Assembly (NCBI GenBank): GCA_026686845.1
Contig: JAIVEN010000023.1
Span: forward strand, 13,906,001-13,970,000
DNA length: 64,000 bases
DNA from: Adenanthera pavonina
Taxonomy: Eukaryota; Streptophyta; Magnoliopsida; Fabales; Fabaceae
Direction: 5' to 3'
The notes beneath the pieces were generated by a model. The model was not told the origin of the DNA. It worked only from the letters and a program-made list of their open reading frames with translations, and did not search any database. Made by a program: the position numbers and the translations under genes. Below, one piece after another: positions 37,867 through 48,862 of this stretch; position 1 is the first letter of the stretch, and each line of letters starts with the position of its first letter.

Positions 37867-40800
37867 AGATAACTTAACATGAAGCAACTTGAGTTTATCT
37901 ACTAGAAACTGAAAGTGATTGGGATTAAAAGACTTAGTGAACAAGTTAGCCGGCTGGTGCTTGGTTTGAATAGGAATAAGTCGAATAGTGCCACGAACAA
38001 CATATTGACGAGTAAAATGATTGTCAATATCTATATGTTTGGTTCGCTCATGGAACACGTTATTGTGGGCAATCCTAATGGTTGCTTGACTGTCACAATA
38101 GATATCTGTGGATGATGTCTGTGATGCCCCCATCTCATCAAGTAACCAACAAAGCCAGAGAACCTCAGAAGTCGTGTCGGCTGTTGCACGATATTCTGAT
38201 TTAGCACTAGAATGAGAGGCTAATATTTGCTTCTTACTTCTCGAAGAGATAAGAGAAGTACCAAGGAAAATACAGAAGCCAGTGGTAGATCGTCGATCAG
38301 TATGATCACCGGCCCAATCAGCATCAGAGTAGGCCAGAAGAGCAAGAGAAGAGCCAACAGAGAAATGAAGGCCATGATACAATGTACCTTTGACATATCG
38401 AATAATCCTAAGAACAGCTGCATAGTGGATAGTCTGAGGTGCAGACATAAACTGACTGACAATATGAACTGCATATGTAAATATCCGGACGAGTCACTGT
38501 AAGATAGATGAGTCCCCCAACTAGTTGGCGATAACAAGTGGGATTCTCTAATAGAGTGCCATTAGTAGGTGTAAAGTGAACATTTGGCTCAATAGGAGTA
38601 TTTTCAACCTCTTCATCAGAGAGATGTGCTTGAGATATCAAATCAGTTGCATATTTAACCTGAGAAAGAGAAATGCCGTTTTGCTCATGATGTACCTCAA
38701 GCCCAAGAAAGTAGCTTAGTTGGCTAAGATCCTTCATTTCAAAATGCCTTCCCAAGTAAGTCTTAAGGTTCTGAACACCCATGACATCACTACCTGTGAT
38801 AATCATGTCATCAACATACAAAAGGAGTAGAACAATACCCTGAGCTGTACTCCGAACAAATGGTGCAAAATCATGAGAGCTACAAGTAAAACCTAATTGA
38901 CTCATAGTTGTGCTAAACTTAGCAAACCAGGCACAGGGTGCCTACTTAAGCCCATACAAAGCTCGATGGAGATGGCAAACCTTGCCATTTGGATGTTGAT
39001 ACCCAGGAGGAGGCTTCATGTAAACTTTTTCTTCTAAATCCCCATTCAGAAAGGCATTTTTAACATTCATCTGATGAAGAGACCAATGTTTAATAGCAGC
39101 AATAGCAAGAAGACTGAGGACAGAGGTAATTCGAGCAACAGGAGCAAATATCTCTTCATAATCAATACCATACTCTTGCGTGAAACCTTGGGCCACCAAG
39201 CGGGCCTTGCGTTGTTTCAGAGAACCATCTGAATTAGTCTTGTTCTTATAGATCCATCTACATCCAACTAAAGTCTTTCCAGGAGGAAAATCAACAAGAT
39301 CCCAAGTGTGTATTTTCTCCAAAGCCTGCAATTCATCATTCATAGCTTGCTGCCAAAGTGGATCACGGGAGGCTTCTTTAAAGGATTGGGGTTCCTGAAA
39401 CTGAAGGAAGGTGGAAAAACAATGATAATAACTAAGGTAAGGAGGAGGATGTCTTACACGGGTGGACCGAAGGTCGTTGGATGATTCGGACTCAGTATTG
39501 GATTGAAGGTCGTTGGATGATTCGGGCTCAGTATCTTGTGTTGGTAGTTCAGAGATAGGAGGATCATTTGAAGTGGGTGCAGAGTTAGACGTAGAATTGA
39601 GCTCAGTAGAAGAAGCAGTACTTGAGTCATTGGGAAAAAGATCAATAGAAGTATATGTAAAAATAGAAGGTGAAGGAGGAGAAACAGAGGAAAGGTTAGT
39701 CAAAGATGAAAACGGAATATGTTCCCAAAAAACAACATGACGAGAAATATGGATATGTGAGAGAGGGGGTCCCAACAACGATAACCCTTATGCTTAGAAT
39801 CATAACAAAGGAAACAACAGACACAGGCACGAGCTTGTAGTTTAGTAGTCTCATGAGAAGGAAGAAGAACAAAACATACACAAGCAAAAACTTTGAGAAG
39901 ACTGTAATTTGGAGGAATGCCATGAAGACATTTAAACGGAGAAATGTTACCCAGAATAGGAGTAGGGACTCTATTGATACAATGTACAGCAGTCGAAGCT
40001 GCTTCTCCCTAGAAATGTTCAAGACAGGAAGATGAAATAAGCAGGGCTCTAATAGTATTTAGAATGTAACGGTATTTTCGTTCAGTCCGACCATTTTGCT
40101 AAGAGGTATAGGGACATGAGCACTGAGAAATGGTGCCCTAAGTGTCAAGAAATCTAATTAATTTAGAATCACGATATTCCAAAGCATTATCACGACGAAA
40201 AACTTTGATAACTTTTGAGAATTATGTATGAATCATAGTGGCAAATTTAATATAGATAGCAGGAAGCTCAGATTGATTTTTCATCATATAAAGCCAAGTA
40301 AAACGCAAGAAATCATCAACAAAAATAACAAAATATTGTGATCCTCCTATAGAAGGAGTAGGTGCTGGGCCCCAAATGTCAGAATGAACTAAATCAAAAG
40401 GCGAACTTGCAACAGAGTCATTTTTATTAAATGATAAAGTAGGCAGTTTAGCTGTTTGACAAGAGATACAATCCAAAGACTGAACATCAACATGACCTAA
40501 AAGACCACTAGAAAGTAAATGATGTAAAGCAGTTAAGGAAGAATGAGCAAGACGACAATGCCATAATTCGAAAGATAAGGCTGTAAAAGCAGCATACAAT
40601 CTAGAATAAGTGACTTCATGAAGATGCATTGAGTTGAGCTCAAACATACGCCTAACCTTACACCCAGTCCCGACAATTTGTCCTGTCTAAGAATCAAACA
40701 CAGTACAACCACGCTTGTTAAATAATACGTCATAGCCCATATTAACAAGTTGTCCAACAGAAATAAGGTTAAAGCTAATGGCAGGAACAAAGTAAGTGTC

Positions 40801-42012
40801 ATTAAGGGATAAAGAGGACAAGGAAACAGTACCAATATCACTAACTGGCATTTGAGAGTTATCAGTAGTGTGTATAGATTGAGCAGTGGTATTTGGTGAT
40901 AGAGAAGAGAAATGATTTTTCTGACCAGTCATATGGTTGCAACAAGCAGAATCAAAGAACCAAGAAGATGTACCTGAGGGAGTAGCTAAAGCGGTATGTG
41001 GGCTAGCGGTACCGGAGAGAAGTTTACGAAGGAAGGCCTCAATGTCAGTAGTAGAGGATCCCAGATCAGATGCAACAGTAGATGTATCATTGGTAGCAGA
41101 TAAAGCATGCTTAGAGAAAGAAAAACCAGAGCTAGTTGATTTCCCTTGGTCAGATCTAGAAGGACGAGTAGGACACTGATCAATAAGATGCCCAGTCTTC
41201 TTGCAATATCGGCAGAACAAAGTTGGACAGTGTGCAGCAATATGACCCTTCTTTTGACATGTTCAACACTCAATAAAGGGGCACTGATCGAAGGCGTGAG
41301 TGGATTGAGGGCAGCAACGACAAGCCTTAGAATTCCTTCCAGACGCAGCAAAGGCCATCTCAGGGGTTTACTAAAGCAAGCCCAAACGGGTTTTCTTAGA
41401 TCGGAGACGAGGAAGAGCATTTTCTAAAGTAGGTAGTGGGCTTTGGTGTAGCAACGAAGCCTGAATAGGCTCAAAGTCATCCGTAAGAGCCATCAAGAAC
41501 TGAATGAGGCGAAGCTTATCTCTGTACTTAAAGAAGGCTTGAGCATCTTCCTCACACTTGAATGTAGGTTCGGAGTAGGCCAATTGATCCTAGATGGATT
41601 CAATTTTGGCAAGAAATTCAAACAGTGGTTGACCTTTCTCTTGTTTAAGAACACTAAGATTCTTCTGCAATTGAAATTAATTAGACAAATCAAAAGAGGT
41701 GTAACATCTAGCTAGGTGATTCCATACCTCTTTGGCAGTGTCAAAACACCCAAATTGTTGGTGAATACTGGGAGTAGAAGTATTTCGGAACCAAGTAATA
41801 ATCTGATTATTTTTGCTATCTCATTCATCCAAGTGCTCAGTATATTTCAAATCAGATTCAGCAGCCTCGCGAGTAGGAAAAGTAATGTCACCAGTAACAT
41901 ATCGCCAGAGCTTTCTACCCTTCAAAAAACCTTGCATACTTTCTAACCATAAGCGATAGTTGGAGCCATTGAGGATAACAGAGATAGGCTGAGTAATATT
42001 GGACTTTTCCAT
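37864..42012 (-). pseudogene. Degenerate copia Gag-Pol polyprotein gene
   Basis: Starts at the ATG of MEKSNITQPISV near 42012. A Gag-like region is followed by a zinc knuckle CRYCKKTGHLIDQC (about 41175-41217), a protease-like DSACCNHMTG (near 40940), and an integrase with a WHCRLAHSS/C..C zinc-binding region and DLVHSDIWGPAP (40222-40600). Reverse transcriptase follows with RWIYKNKTNSDGS, ARLVAQGFTQ, QMNVKNAFLNGDL and YVDDMIITG (38408-39290), then RNase H with SDADWAGD and YCDSQATIRIA (37864-38350). In-frame stops include 41821-41823 (after LDE), 41590-41592 (before DQLAYSE) and 38942-38944 (in LYGLK*APC, where the family has Gln). Further breaks lie between integrase and reverse transcriptase. 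It cannot give a full polyprotein. Confidence 0.92.
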
Positions 42013-42388
42013 AATAAATAGCAATTTCTGGAAAATCTGAAAATGCAAGAAAGTACCCAACTAACCAACGGACTCTAGGAACAAGGAGAGCACAAAGAGA
42101 GGAGTGTGGCGAGTGAAATAGAGGCCGGAACAGAGCTATCACGTGTCATCAGAAGATGCTGGTGTAGAAAAATGTGCACGGCACGTGGGGGTGCGTGCGT
42201 GATCGGAAAGCTGCCGAATTTGGAGATCTGGCCAAATGGAGGACGGCAAGTACGGAGGGGCGGCGCATGTCTGAAAAGGAGGATGACAGTGGCGTAGATC
42301 AGAAGCCCGTGAACAGTGACTGTGATGAACAGTGACATTGAAGAAATTTCTGGGTTTTTTTTTTCTGTTTTTGCTGGAAAATTTTTTA

Positions 42389-42400
42389 GCTCTGATACCA
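42389..42400 (-). other. Primer-binding site of the copia element
   Basis: The minus strand reads TGGTATCAGAGC immediately after the 5' LTR. This is the standard complement to the 3' end of plant initiator methionyl-tRNA used by copia elements. Confidence 0.95.
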
Positions 42401-42613
42401 TGAAAACAAGTAAATGAAAGAGAGAAAAAGAATAAGGAAATTGCCATGTATATTAATCTGAAGAACTTACAATATATAGACAAAAGAAATACCACGTGTA
42501 ATAAATACAAAACGGGTCTAATCAATACAGAATATTTTCTAATGAATACAAAGATATACAAACCAATCAAAGATATATACAAATCTAGCACAATAAATGA
42601 AATTTTGTTAAGA
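42401..42613 (-). repeat. 5' LTR of the copia element
   Basis: About 94% identical to the 3' LTR by manual count. Its outer edge reads TTTGTTAAGA on the plus strand instead of TTTGTTAACA, so the terminal TG of the 5' end on the element strand has mutated to TC. Confidence 0.95.
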
Positions 42614-42618
42614 AGCAC

Positions 42619-43960
42619 CAAAGAAAGCATTATCTTCCATCCTTGAGTGAACTTTGCATTTGATCGACAATGAAGGAAATCAAAAACTCATCAACAAAGA
42701 AGACGACATCAAATCGAAAACTCACCTGAGTAAACTCTGCATCTGATAGACGATGAAGAAAATTCAATCAAATCCCTCACCCAATCGAAAGCCTTGTGCC
42801 TTTAATTGAATGCTGAGAAGCCTTGTGCCTTTAATTGAATGTTGAGAAGCCAAGAAGTCCTTCACACCCTTCACTAGATAGACCCCAACCTCCTTCCTTT
42901 GCACTGGTTCACAAAATCCAAAAGTTAAGCATTACAGAACCTTAGAGTATATGGATCGATTTTATTTATTAAGAAGATCCAATGCCTATGTAAGCATCCA
43001 AGTCATGTCTAGTCAACAGCCACATATCATTAGTAATCTTAAGGTTTAATCCATGTCATGCCAAGTCAGTAGCCATTTGCCAAATAAGCCATATTTAATG
43101 CTTTGTAAGCACTCAAACTTGATTTCCTAAAATATAGGGATTAACATTTATAATTTTGTAAAATGTAAGGAGCATTTTAAAAAAAATTTAAAATATAGGA
43201 TCTATTTCAAAACTTGCTAAAAGTATGAGAATTAAAAGCTTATTTTTCCCTTTTTCCTAAAACAAAACAAAATAAAGAAAAGAAAAGAAAAGTAAAGAAA
43301 TAGGGACATATTTTTACTTTTGTTTTTGGTAAATTTCCATGACATTTCCTCATTTCTGTTGGACTTATGTTTGGATTTTGATTGAGAACTGAGTTTGGGG
43401 GTCCAAAAATCAATTTGGCAATTTATTAACTTGTTTAGCCAAAATCAGTTTTGCAATTTATTAACTTGTTTGGCAATCATTTCACTTCATGTTTGAAAAG
43501 CAGCTGGGCCTGGAAAAGGAGTATTCACTTAAGCAAGCAATTTGGAGGGTGCTTTTTCGTTGGAAGAACGTGGTTAAGGGTTAATTATGTATCAATGAAA
43601 ATAAATTTAGATAAAAATGAATCAATAAAAATGAGAAAAAATAAAAAAATAAAAAAATATAATTTTTATTAAATTCTTTCTATCTAATAATTAAAATATC
43701 TGTTTGAAATTTTATTTTCTATGGATTATAATCTGTAAGAAAATATTACATTAGATATATTATATTCTCAATTAAATAAAAATTAAATTTTAATTTAAGT
43801 AAATTAAATTAATTATGAGATAAAATTTAAGCTCAATTTAAAAAAAATTGTAAATTTTATTAAAATCAAATTTTAAATAAATCATTCAAATATAAATCCA
43901 TTAATTTAAAATTAATTTTTATTATTACTACGTTTGAAAATCAATTGTATCAAAAACTCA
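42619..43960. other. Repetitive flank right of the copia element, no gene seen
   Basis: Resumes the sequence interrupted by the copia insertion. A unit of about 29 bases (AGCCTTGTGCCTTTAATTGA...) is repeated in tandem at about 42790-42847. Its margin near 43235-43252 mirrors 33908. After 43.3 kb the DNA is AT-rich and featureless up to the RRM pseudogene. Confidence 0.45.
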
Positions 43961-44077
43961 CTTTTTAACTTTAGTTACTGAAATCCAAACGGTGAAAACG
44001 AAACGGGCACTTAATCCGTATCTGACTATTTCCTCTACTTCAACAGAGCTTGTTCCAGTTTTCCTTCTCATTTGGTT

Positions 44078-45839
44078 CCGAATGTCTCCCTTTCCTTTGA
44101 GTTCCGAGTTCGACCAAGAAGATGAGACTGTGAGTGAAGGAGACGAGCCCAGTAGCTCCCCCGACCTTAAACTCTTCGTGGGTAATCTTCCATTCATTAT
44201 CGGCAGTGCCTAATTCGTCGGATTGTTTGAAAGCGCTAGAAATGTAGAGATGGTTGAGGTATATTTTGTATCATTTTTTCATTTTGTCTAATAAGTCGTC
44301 CCCCTACGAAAATCTTGTTAAAAATGCAGTATTGGAAATATTGGCATTTCGGTGAAATTGCGCCTTTTTTTTTTGGTTTGGATTTATCATTTTTTGAATG
44401 TTGCATAAGTTATTGATTTTGGCAGGTAATTTATGATGAAATCACTAGAAGAAGCTGGGGATTCGGTTCTGTGACCATTTTTTCAGCTGAAGAAGTTGAA
44501 GCAGCTACTCATCAGTTCAATGGCTATGCAAGCACCTATATCCCGTCTTCTAATGGACGTCGCAGTTCGATTATGTATGTTCTAAGTTTTAATTTCCTGA
44601 CCTCTTAGCCATTAATTACTTAGTATCAGTTTATCAGAACATGAACATTGACCCCTGCACTGAAGCTGGCTGCTTGGCTATAACATTCAAATTCAAAACT
44701 CGGATGCTATGGGTTTTTGTGTTATGGCAGCCTCTTTGAGCAATTATTTTATCCCATCGAAGTCAAGGTTTCTTGACATTTTTAGGAACTGGAGGGAAGG
44801 TCATTGAGAGTAAATTCTGGACTTCCTCCTCCTCGCACAGAGAATACCCCTTCTAGAGGTGCCAGGGATGGTTCTGCTTCACGTACAGGAAACCGTGTTC
44901 ATGTAGGTAATCTTGCATGGGTTGTTGATGACGTGGCACTTGAGACATTGTTTAGTGAGCAAGGAAATGTTCTGGAAGCAAAGGTAATCTATGACAGAGA
45001 AAGTGGGAGATCAAGAGGATTCAGATTTGTGACTTACAGTAGCGCTGAAGAGGTTAACAATGCTATTGAGTCCTTAGGTGGGCCGGTAAGCACACCAGAC
45101 ATTTGTCACATTACCCTTGAACAATTGCATATGAATATATATAATGATCATCAAGTTAGCATATTTAGCTTGTTTTTGGAAATGAGGTAACTTTCTTCGT
45201 TTGTTTCTCAGAATTCTTTTATCATTTTTTTAGTAAGCAGCAGCATGCCAAGCGAGATGTACAATATATTGTTATCTTCAAATATGTTAAGTGAAGATAT
45301 ATTTTCTTTGATGTTAATTTTTATAGAAATTAAGTGAACTTTCATGATTGGTTTAAAGTCTATAGAACATGCAGGCATCAGAGTTATCTGTTCCTCATGC
45401 ATGAGTTGCCACTGGACATATGCATAGCTAAAGGCACAATGTATTTTAGTAGCTGATGTTAGACATGGGTTGATTGTTGCCAAGGCTAATCTTTTAAAGG
45501 CTTGTGCTTGCTATTGGTTTCTTACTCATGCCAGCATAAATTTTTTATTGACTTTTTGAAGATTCATGATTATAAATACATGACTATAAGTCTTTTAATG
45601 ATTAAAAAAACATTTAAATGAGCATTGTATATGTCTTATGTCTGAATTTTTTTAACATGGGTTGTGAAATATTATATTCTCACTTGTTTTGCTGGGTCCT
45701 GATATAGGATTTTGTGGATTTATCTCACTGGTACGATCTATAATCTCATGAAAAATAGCCAATTTTTGTTGCAGCACTTGAGCGGCAGACCCATTTTTGA
45801 GTCTGTTTGGCAGATGCTAAGCCAAGGCATCAATTTTGA
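44078..45839 (+). pseudogene. Chloroplast two-RRM ribonucleoprotein (cp29/cp31 family) pseudogene
   Basis: The family binds and stabilises chloroplast transcripts. Recognisable exons are about 44078-44258 (SSSPDLKLFVGNLPF, RNP2 of RRM1), 44426-44527 (VIYDEITRRSWGFGSVT, RNP1), 44786-45085 (ELEGRSLRVNSG linker and RRM2: NRVHVGNLAW ... RGFRFVTYSS) and 45775-45839 (degenerate C-terminus). Damage: TAA at 44211-44213 inside RRM1 (GSA*FVGLFE); a frameshift in the last exon, after which the other frame reads ADAKPRHQF then stop, matching the family's usual AEARPRRQF ending; GC instead of GT at the donor after exon 2; and no recognisable transit peptide upstream. Introns are retained, so this is a decayed gene copy and not a retrocopy. 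A functional relative presumably lies elsewhere in the genome. Confidence 0.85.
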
Positions 45840-45849
45840 ATGTTCAATA

Positions 45850-48715
45850 TCTCATCTGTACCTGGTAAAGGACTCTGAGGTAATATTTTGGGCCAATTGA
45901 ATATATTTTTTACCCTAAGCTATAAAACTTGTGAACTTTTGGTTTTCTCTTCCATACCTCCTCACAAATTTATGCACCGGGCTCAATGTACTAGCTTGGT
46001 ACTAATATTTGCCAAACACATTAACAGGTAGTTGGGAATTACGTAGCTGCTACTCAATGATGTTACATCTACACAAGGTGACCAATATCTGATATGGGGA
46101 TCTGGAAAAGGGCCGATATGTGTGCTACAAGTTAAAATGTATGCTTTATATCCCATGATTTCAAGTAAACTTATTTGTAGCCAATACTTTCACCGCTATA
46201 TCTAAGTAGAAGACTCATCATTTGGGTGCCTCATAATGTTGTGGAAGAATCTTATTGTGGTGAATGTGCCAGGAGAAATGTCAATCTACTGAGACTGAAT
46301 TTTATTTTACTGGTTTGTTGTGAGCGTGTAAAGGAATTAAGGATTATGTGATATTTATATGTTTATAGTGCCAAGTCCCAAAGAATTCTTTGTTCATGAT
46401 AATATCCACTTTTTTTTAGTCATTTTAGAGGAAGGACATTTGGATGATTAGAAGAGACAAAAATGCTCCTTTGTAAGGGAAGAGGTGCACTTCTTATATG
46501 ATGAAACTTCAATGTTGTTGGTTATGTATGTTGTTTCTTGTACAGAGAACCGTCAAAGAACTGTGTGTGATTTGTAAAATATTAACTGCATTGTATATCG
46601 TTCTTATCAAGTTTTTTCTTCAGTGATAATATCCACTTTATTATGTGATTTGCAAATAATTCTATGATTTTATAACATTTTTCTCCCCCTTTTTAATTTT
46701 TTTAAAAAATTTAAACTTAAAAAATCTTCCTTTCCTCTCTGGTCCAAGTAAATATATTACTTCTCTCGCGGTGCAGTAGACAAGTTGTGCGATTGGAAAA
46801 GCAGATCCTACCGCAACTCATTTATGTTTGAAAGTTCTTCCCCAGGAAGTTCTCTTTGAAGTGGGGACATGACAGTTAAAGTTTCCACACTAGCTAGGGG
46901 ATGATAGTTAAAGCTCACTGGTGATACCTGATAATTAATGTGATGTATAGAACAAGAGATGAAAATAATGTAAATTTTGTAATAATAAAAAAAAATCACT
47001 CACGTAAGCTTTTTTGCTTAATTTCTGCACATTCCCAACTTTCAGTTGCAGAAACCACTTCAGACAAGCGTAACGTCGACATCTGAATAACGAGGGCCTA
47101 TTTTATTTTCTTCGGTCCATCTATATACTCTCTAGTTCTGTGTCGTCAGCTTTGGGGATGCCGTGCCGCATAATTTATTAGTATATGGAAAATGGATCTG
47201 ATGCACATCTTTATTTAATTTGGACAGTTTAGATTTTCATTTTTTTAATTAAATTTTAATATTTTCTATCTTAAATGATTTAAATACAAAATAAAATTGA
47301 TATTCTTATTTTTATCAAGTTATAAAAAAATAATATTTTATATTAATAGAATAATAAAATCTGAATGATACGGATAACACAACCTAGATGTTTTATAATG
47401 TATACACTGACTACTATGGTGATTCTTTTCTGTATCTGCTGCCAGTTTCATAGCCACTCCTGGGTAATTGTTGCTTCGTTTCTTCCCAGTCTATATTTCT
47501 ATTGATTATTTCTGGGATTTCGTCGTGCTACTACTCTCCCGATCATTCGGTTCATGTTGCCTAAACTTTTTCTTTCTTCTGTGCCTTGAATAACCCGAAA
47601 GAGATTGATTCTTATTTGCTCGTGTACTCCCATATTTTTTTAAGTCAACGTGACTTGTTCTTTTTTTTTTTTTCCCTCGAAATGCCAAATCTCATAAACC
47701 ACCCATTTCGTGCTCTGGCGAGGCACGTGAAAAAGCGAAGCATTACTGGCCACTATGGCCTTTGTCATGTCATTTTCATATTTGCATGTCCAACTGCTTT
47801 GTGTAGTCACTACCACCCCCCCCCCCCCCAATCCCCCCAAAAAAAACACACACAGAGTGAATGTGATACAGCTCTCGCTTTCTCTTCAATATGAATGGTG
47901 ACGTTTGATCTGTTTAATCACCATTTGTTTCGTCTCGCTTTTCGTACCATCCTCACGCTCACCCTGACTCCATCTTTAGTTTGCCTTTGATATTTATCTG
48001 CAATTGATCAGTTCTTGTCTACGTCGCTGTCGTCACTCAATATTCCTTTCTTCATCCTTCTCTTTTTTTGGTTGTCTTTCCATCCTGTAATCAGGTCAAG
48101 TGATAAGTTAAAGGCAAATCTGATGTGAAGCACAGTTCGGATGGTGAAGGACGGCATTGCCTTTACCTCCACGTCAACCTTAGGCAATTTACATGCCTTA
48201 CCAAGCACGAAACATGATCCAACTATATGGTCGGAAATTGGACATTGGCTTCCTAGTATTTGGGTGGTCCTGTTGGTTAACGTTATACTATGCTAGGAAT
48301 GTGTCCTTACTGGACTATAAAAATGCTTTTAATGAAATAAACCTAACCGTCTCTTCCACAAATATATTAACTATGATATTTATTCTGACTTTTGGTTCTT
48401 GGCAGTAGGCAATCTTCCAATTACGCTCATTCACGTTATTCATAAACTGTTCTCTCTCTCTAATTCCGAAATTTGGAATAATAACAGAGAGACAACATAG
48501 GTAGGTGGGCACCAACAATTTACCATCGGAGCAGAGGGAGAAAAACTTGGCACAGATTCGAGACCAAAGAGACTTAAACTTCGTCGTTGCTGCCAAGTAC
48601 TAAATTCCAGGAACTTGCACCACCTTCGGTCAATTTTTTTTCAGTTAGCCTTCCACTTTCTGCCTATCTTATTCCTGCATGCAGTTGACTGTGCTATTTT
48701 TTAGTGATGGTCTTG
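45850..48715. other. Intergenic DNA upstream of the CNGC gene, no gene seen
   Basis: No convincing exon on either strand. A C-run followed by an A-run lies at about 47813-47846. Small ORFs here have no family signature. The last few hundred bases are presumably CNGC promoter. Confidence 0.4.
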
Positions 48716-48720
48716 CATGG

Positions 48721-48729
48721 GTATATAAA
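48721..48729 (+). promoter_or_regulatory. Probable TATA box of the CNGC gene
   Basis: GTATATAAAG lies about 140 bases before the first in-frame ATG (48863), a reasonable distance for a TATA element plus a short leader. Inferred from sequence and position only. Confidence 0.5.
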
Positions 48730-48862
48730 GCAGAGCTGGTGGTTAAAGCTTTTTAAGAGGCCTATATATTAAAGTCACTTTTCATTTCGTATCTTTCTTT
48801 TAATATCTTTAACTTTTACCACATAAGACAGTAACGACCACATATTCCTGAGAATCTGATTT

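Larger units (their letters stand above)
37637..42613 (-). mobile_element. Ty1/copia LTR retrotransposon, full length, inactive
   Basis: Complete element of 4977 bases, flanked by a perfect 5-base target duplication AGCAC (37632-37636 and 42614-42618). It is bounded by about 214-base LTRs, with a primer-binding site and a polypurine tract in the expected places. The coding order on the minus strand is Gag, zinc knuckle, protease, integrase, reverse transcriptase and RNase H, as in copia. Several in-frame stops make it non-autonomous. The two LTRs differ at roughly 12 positions plus one indel by my count, mostly transitions, so the insertion is not very recent. Confidence 0.95.
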
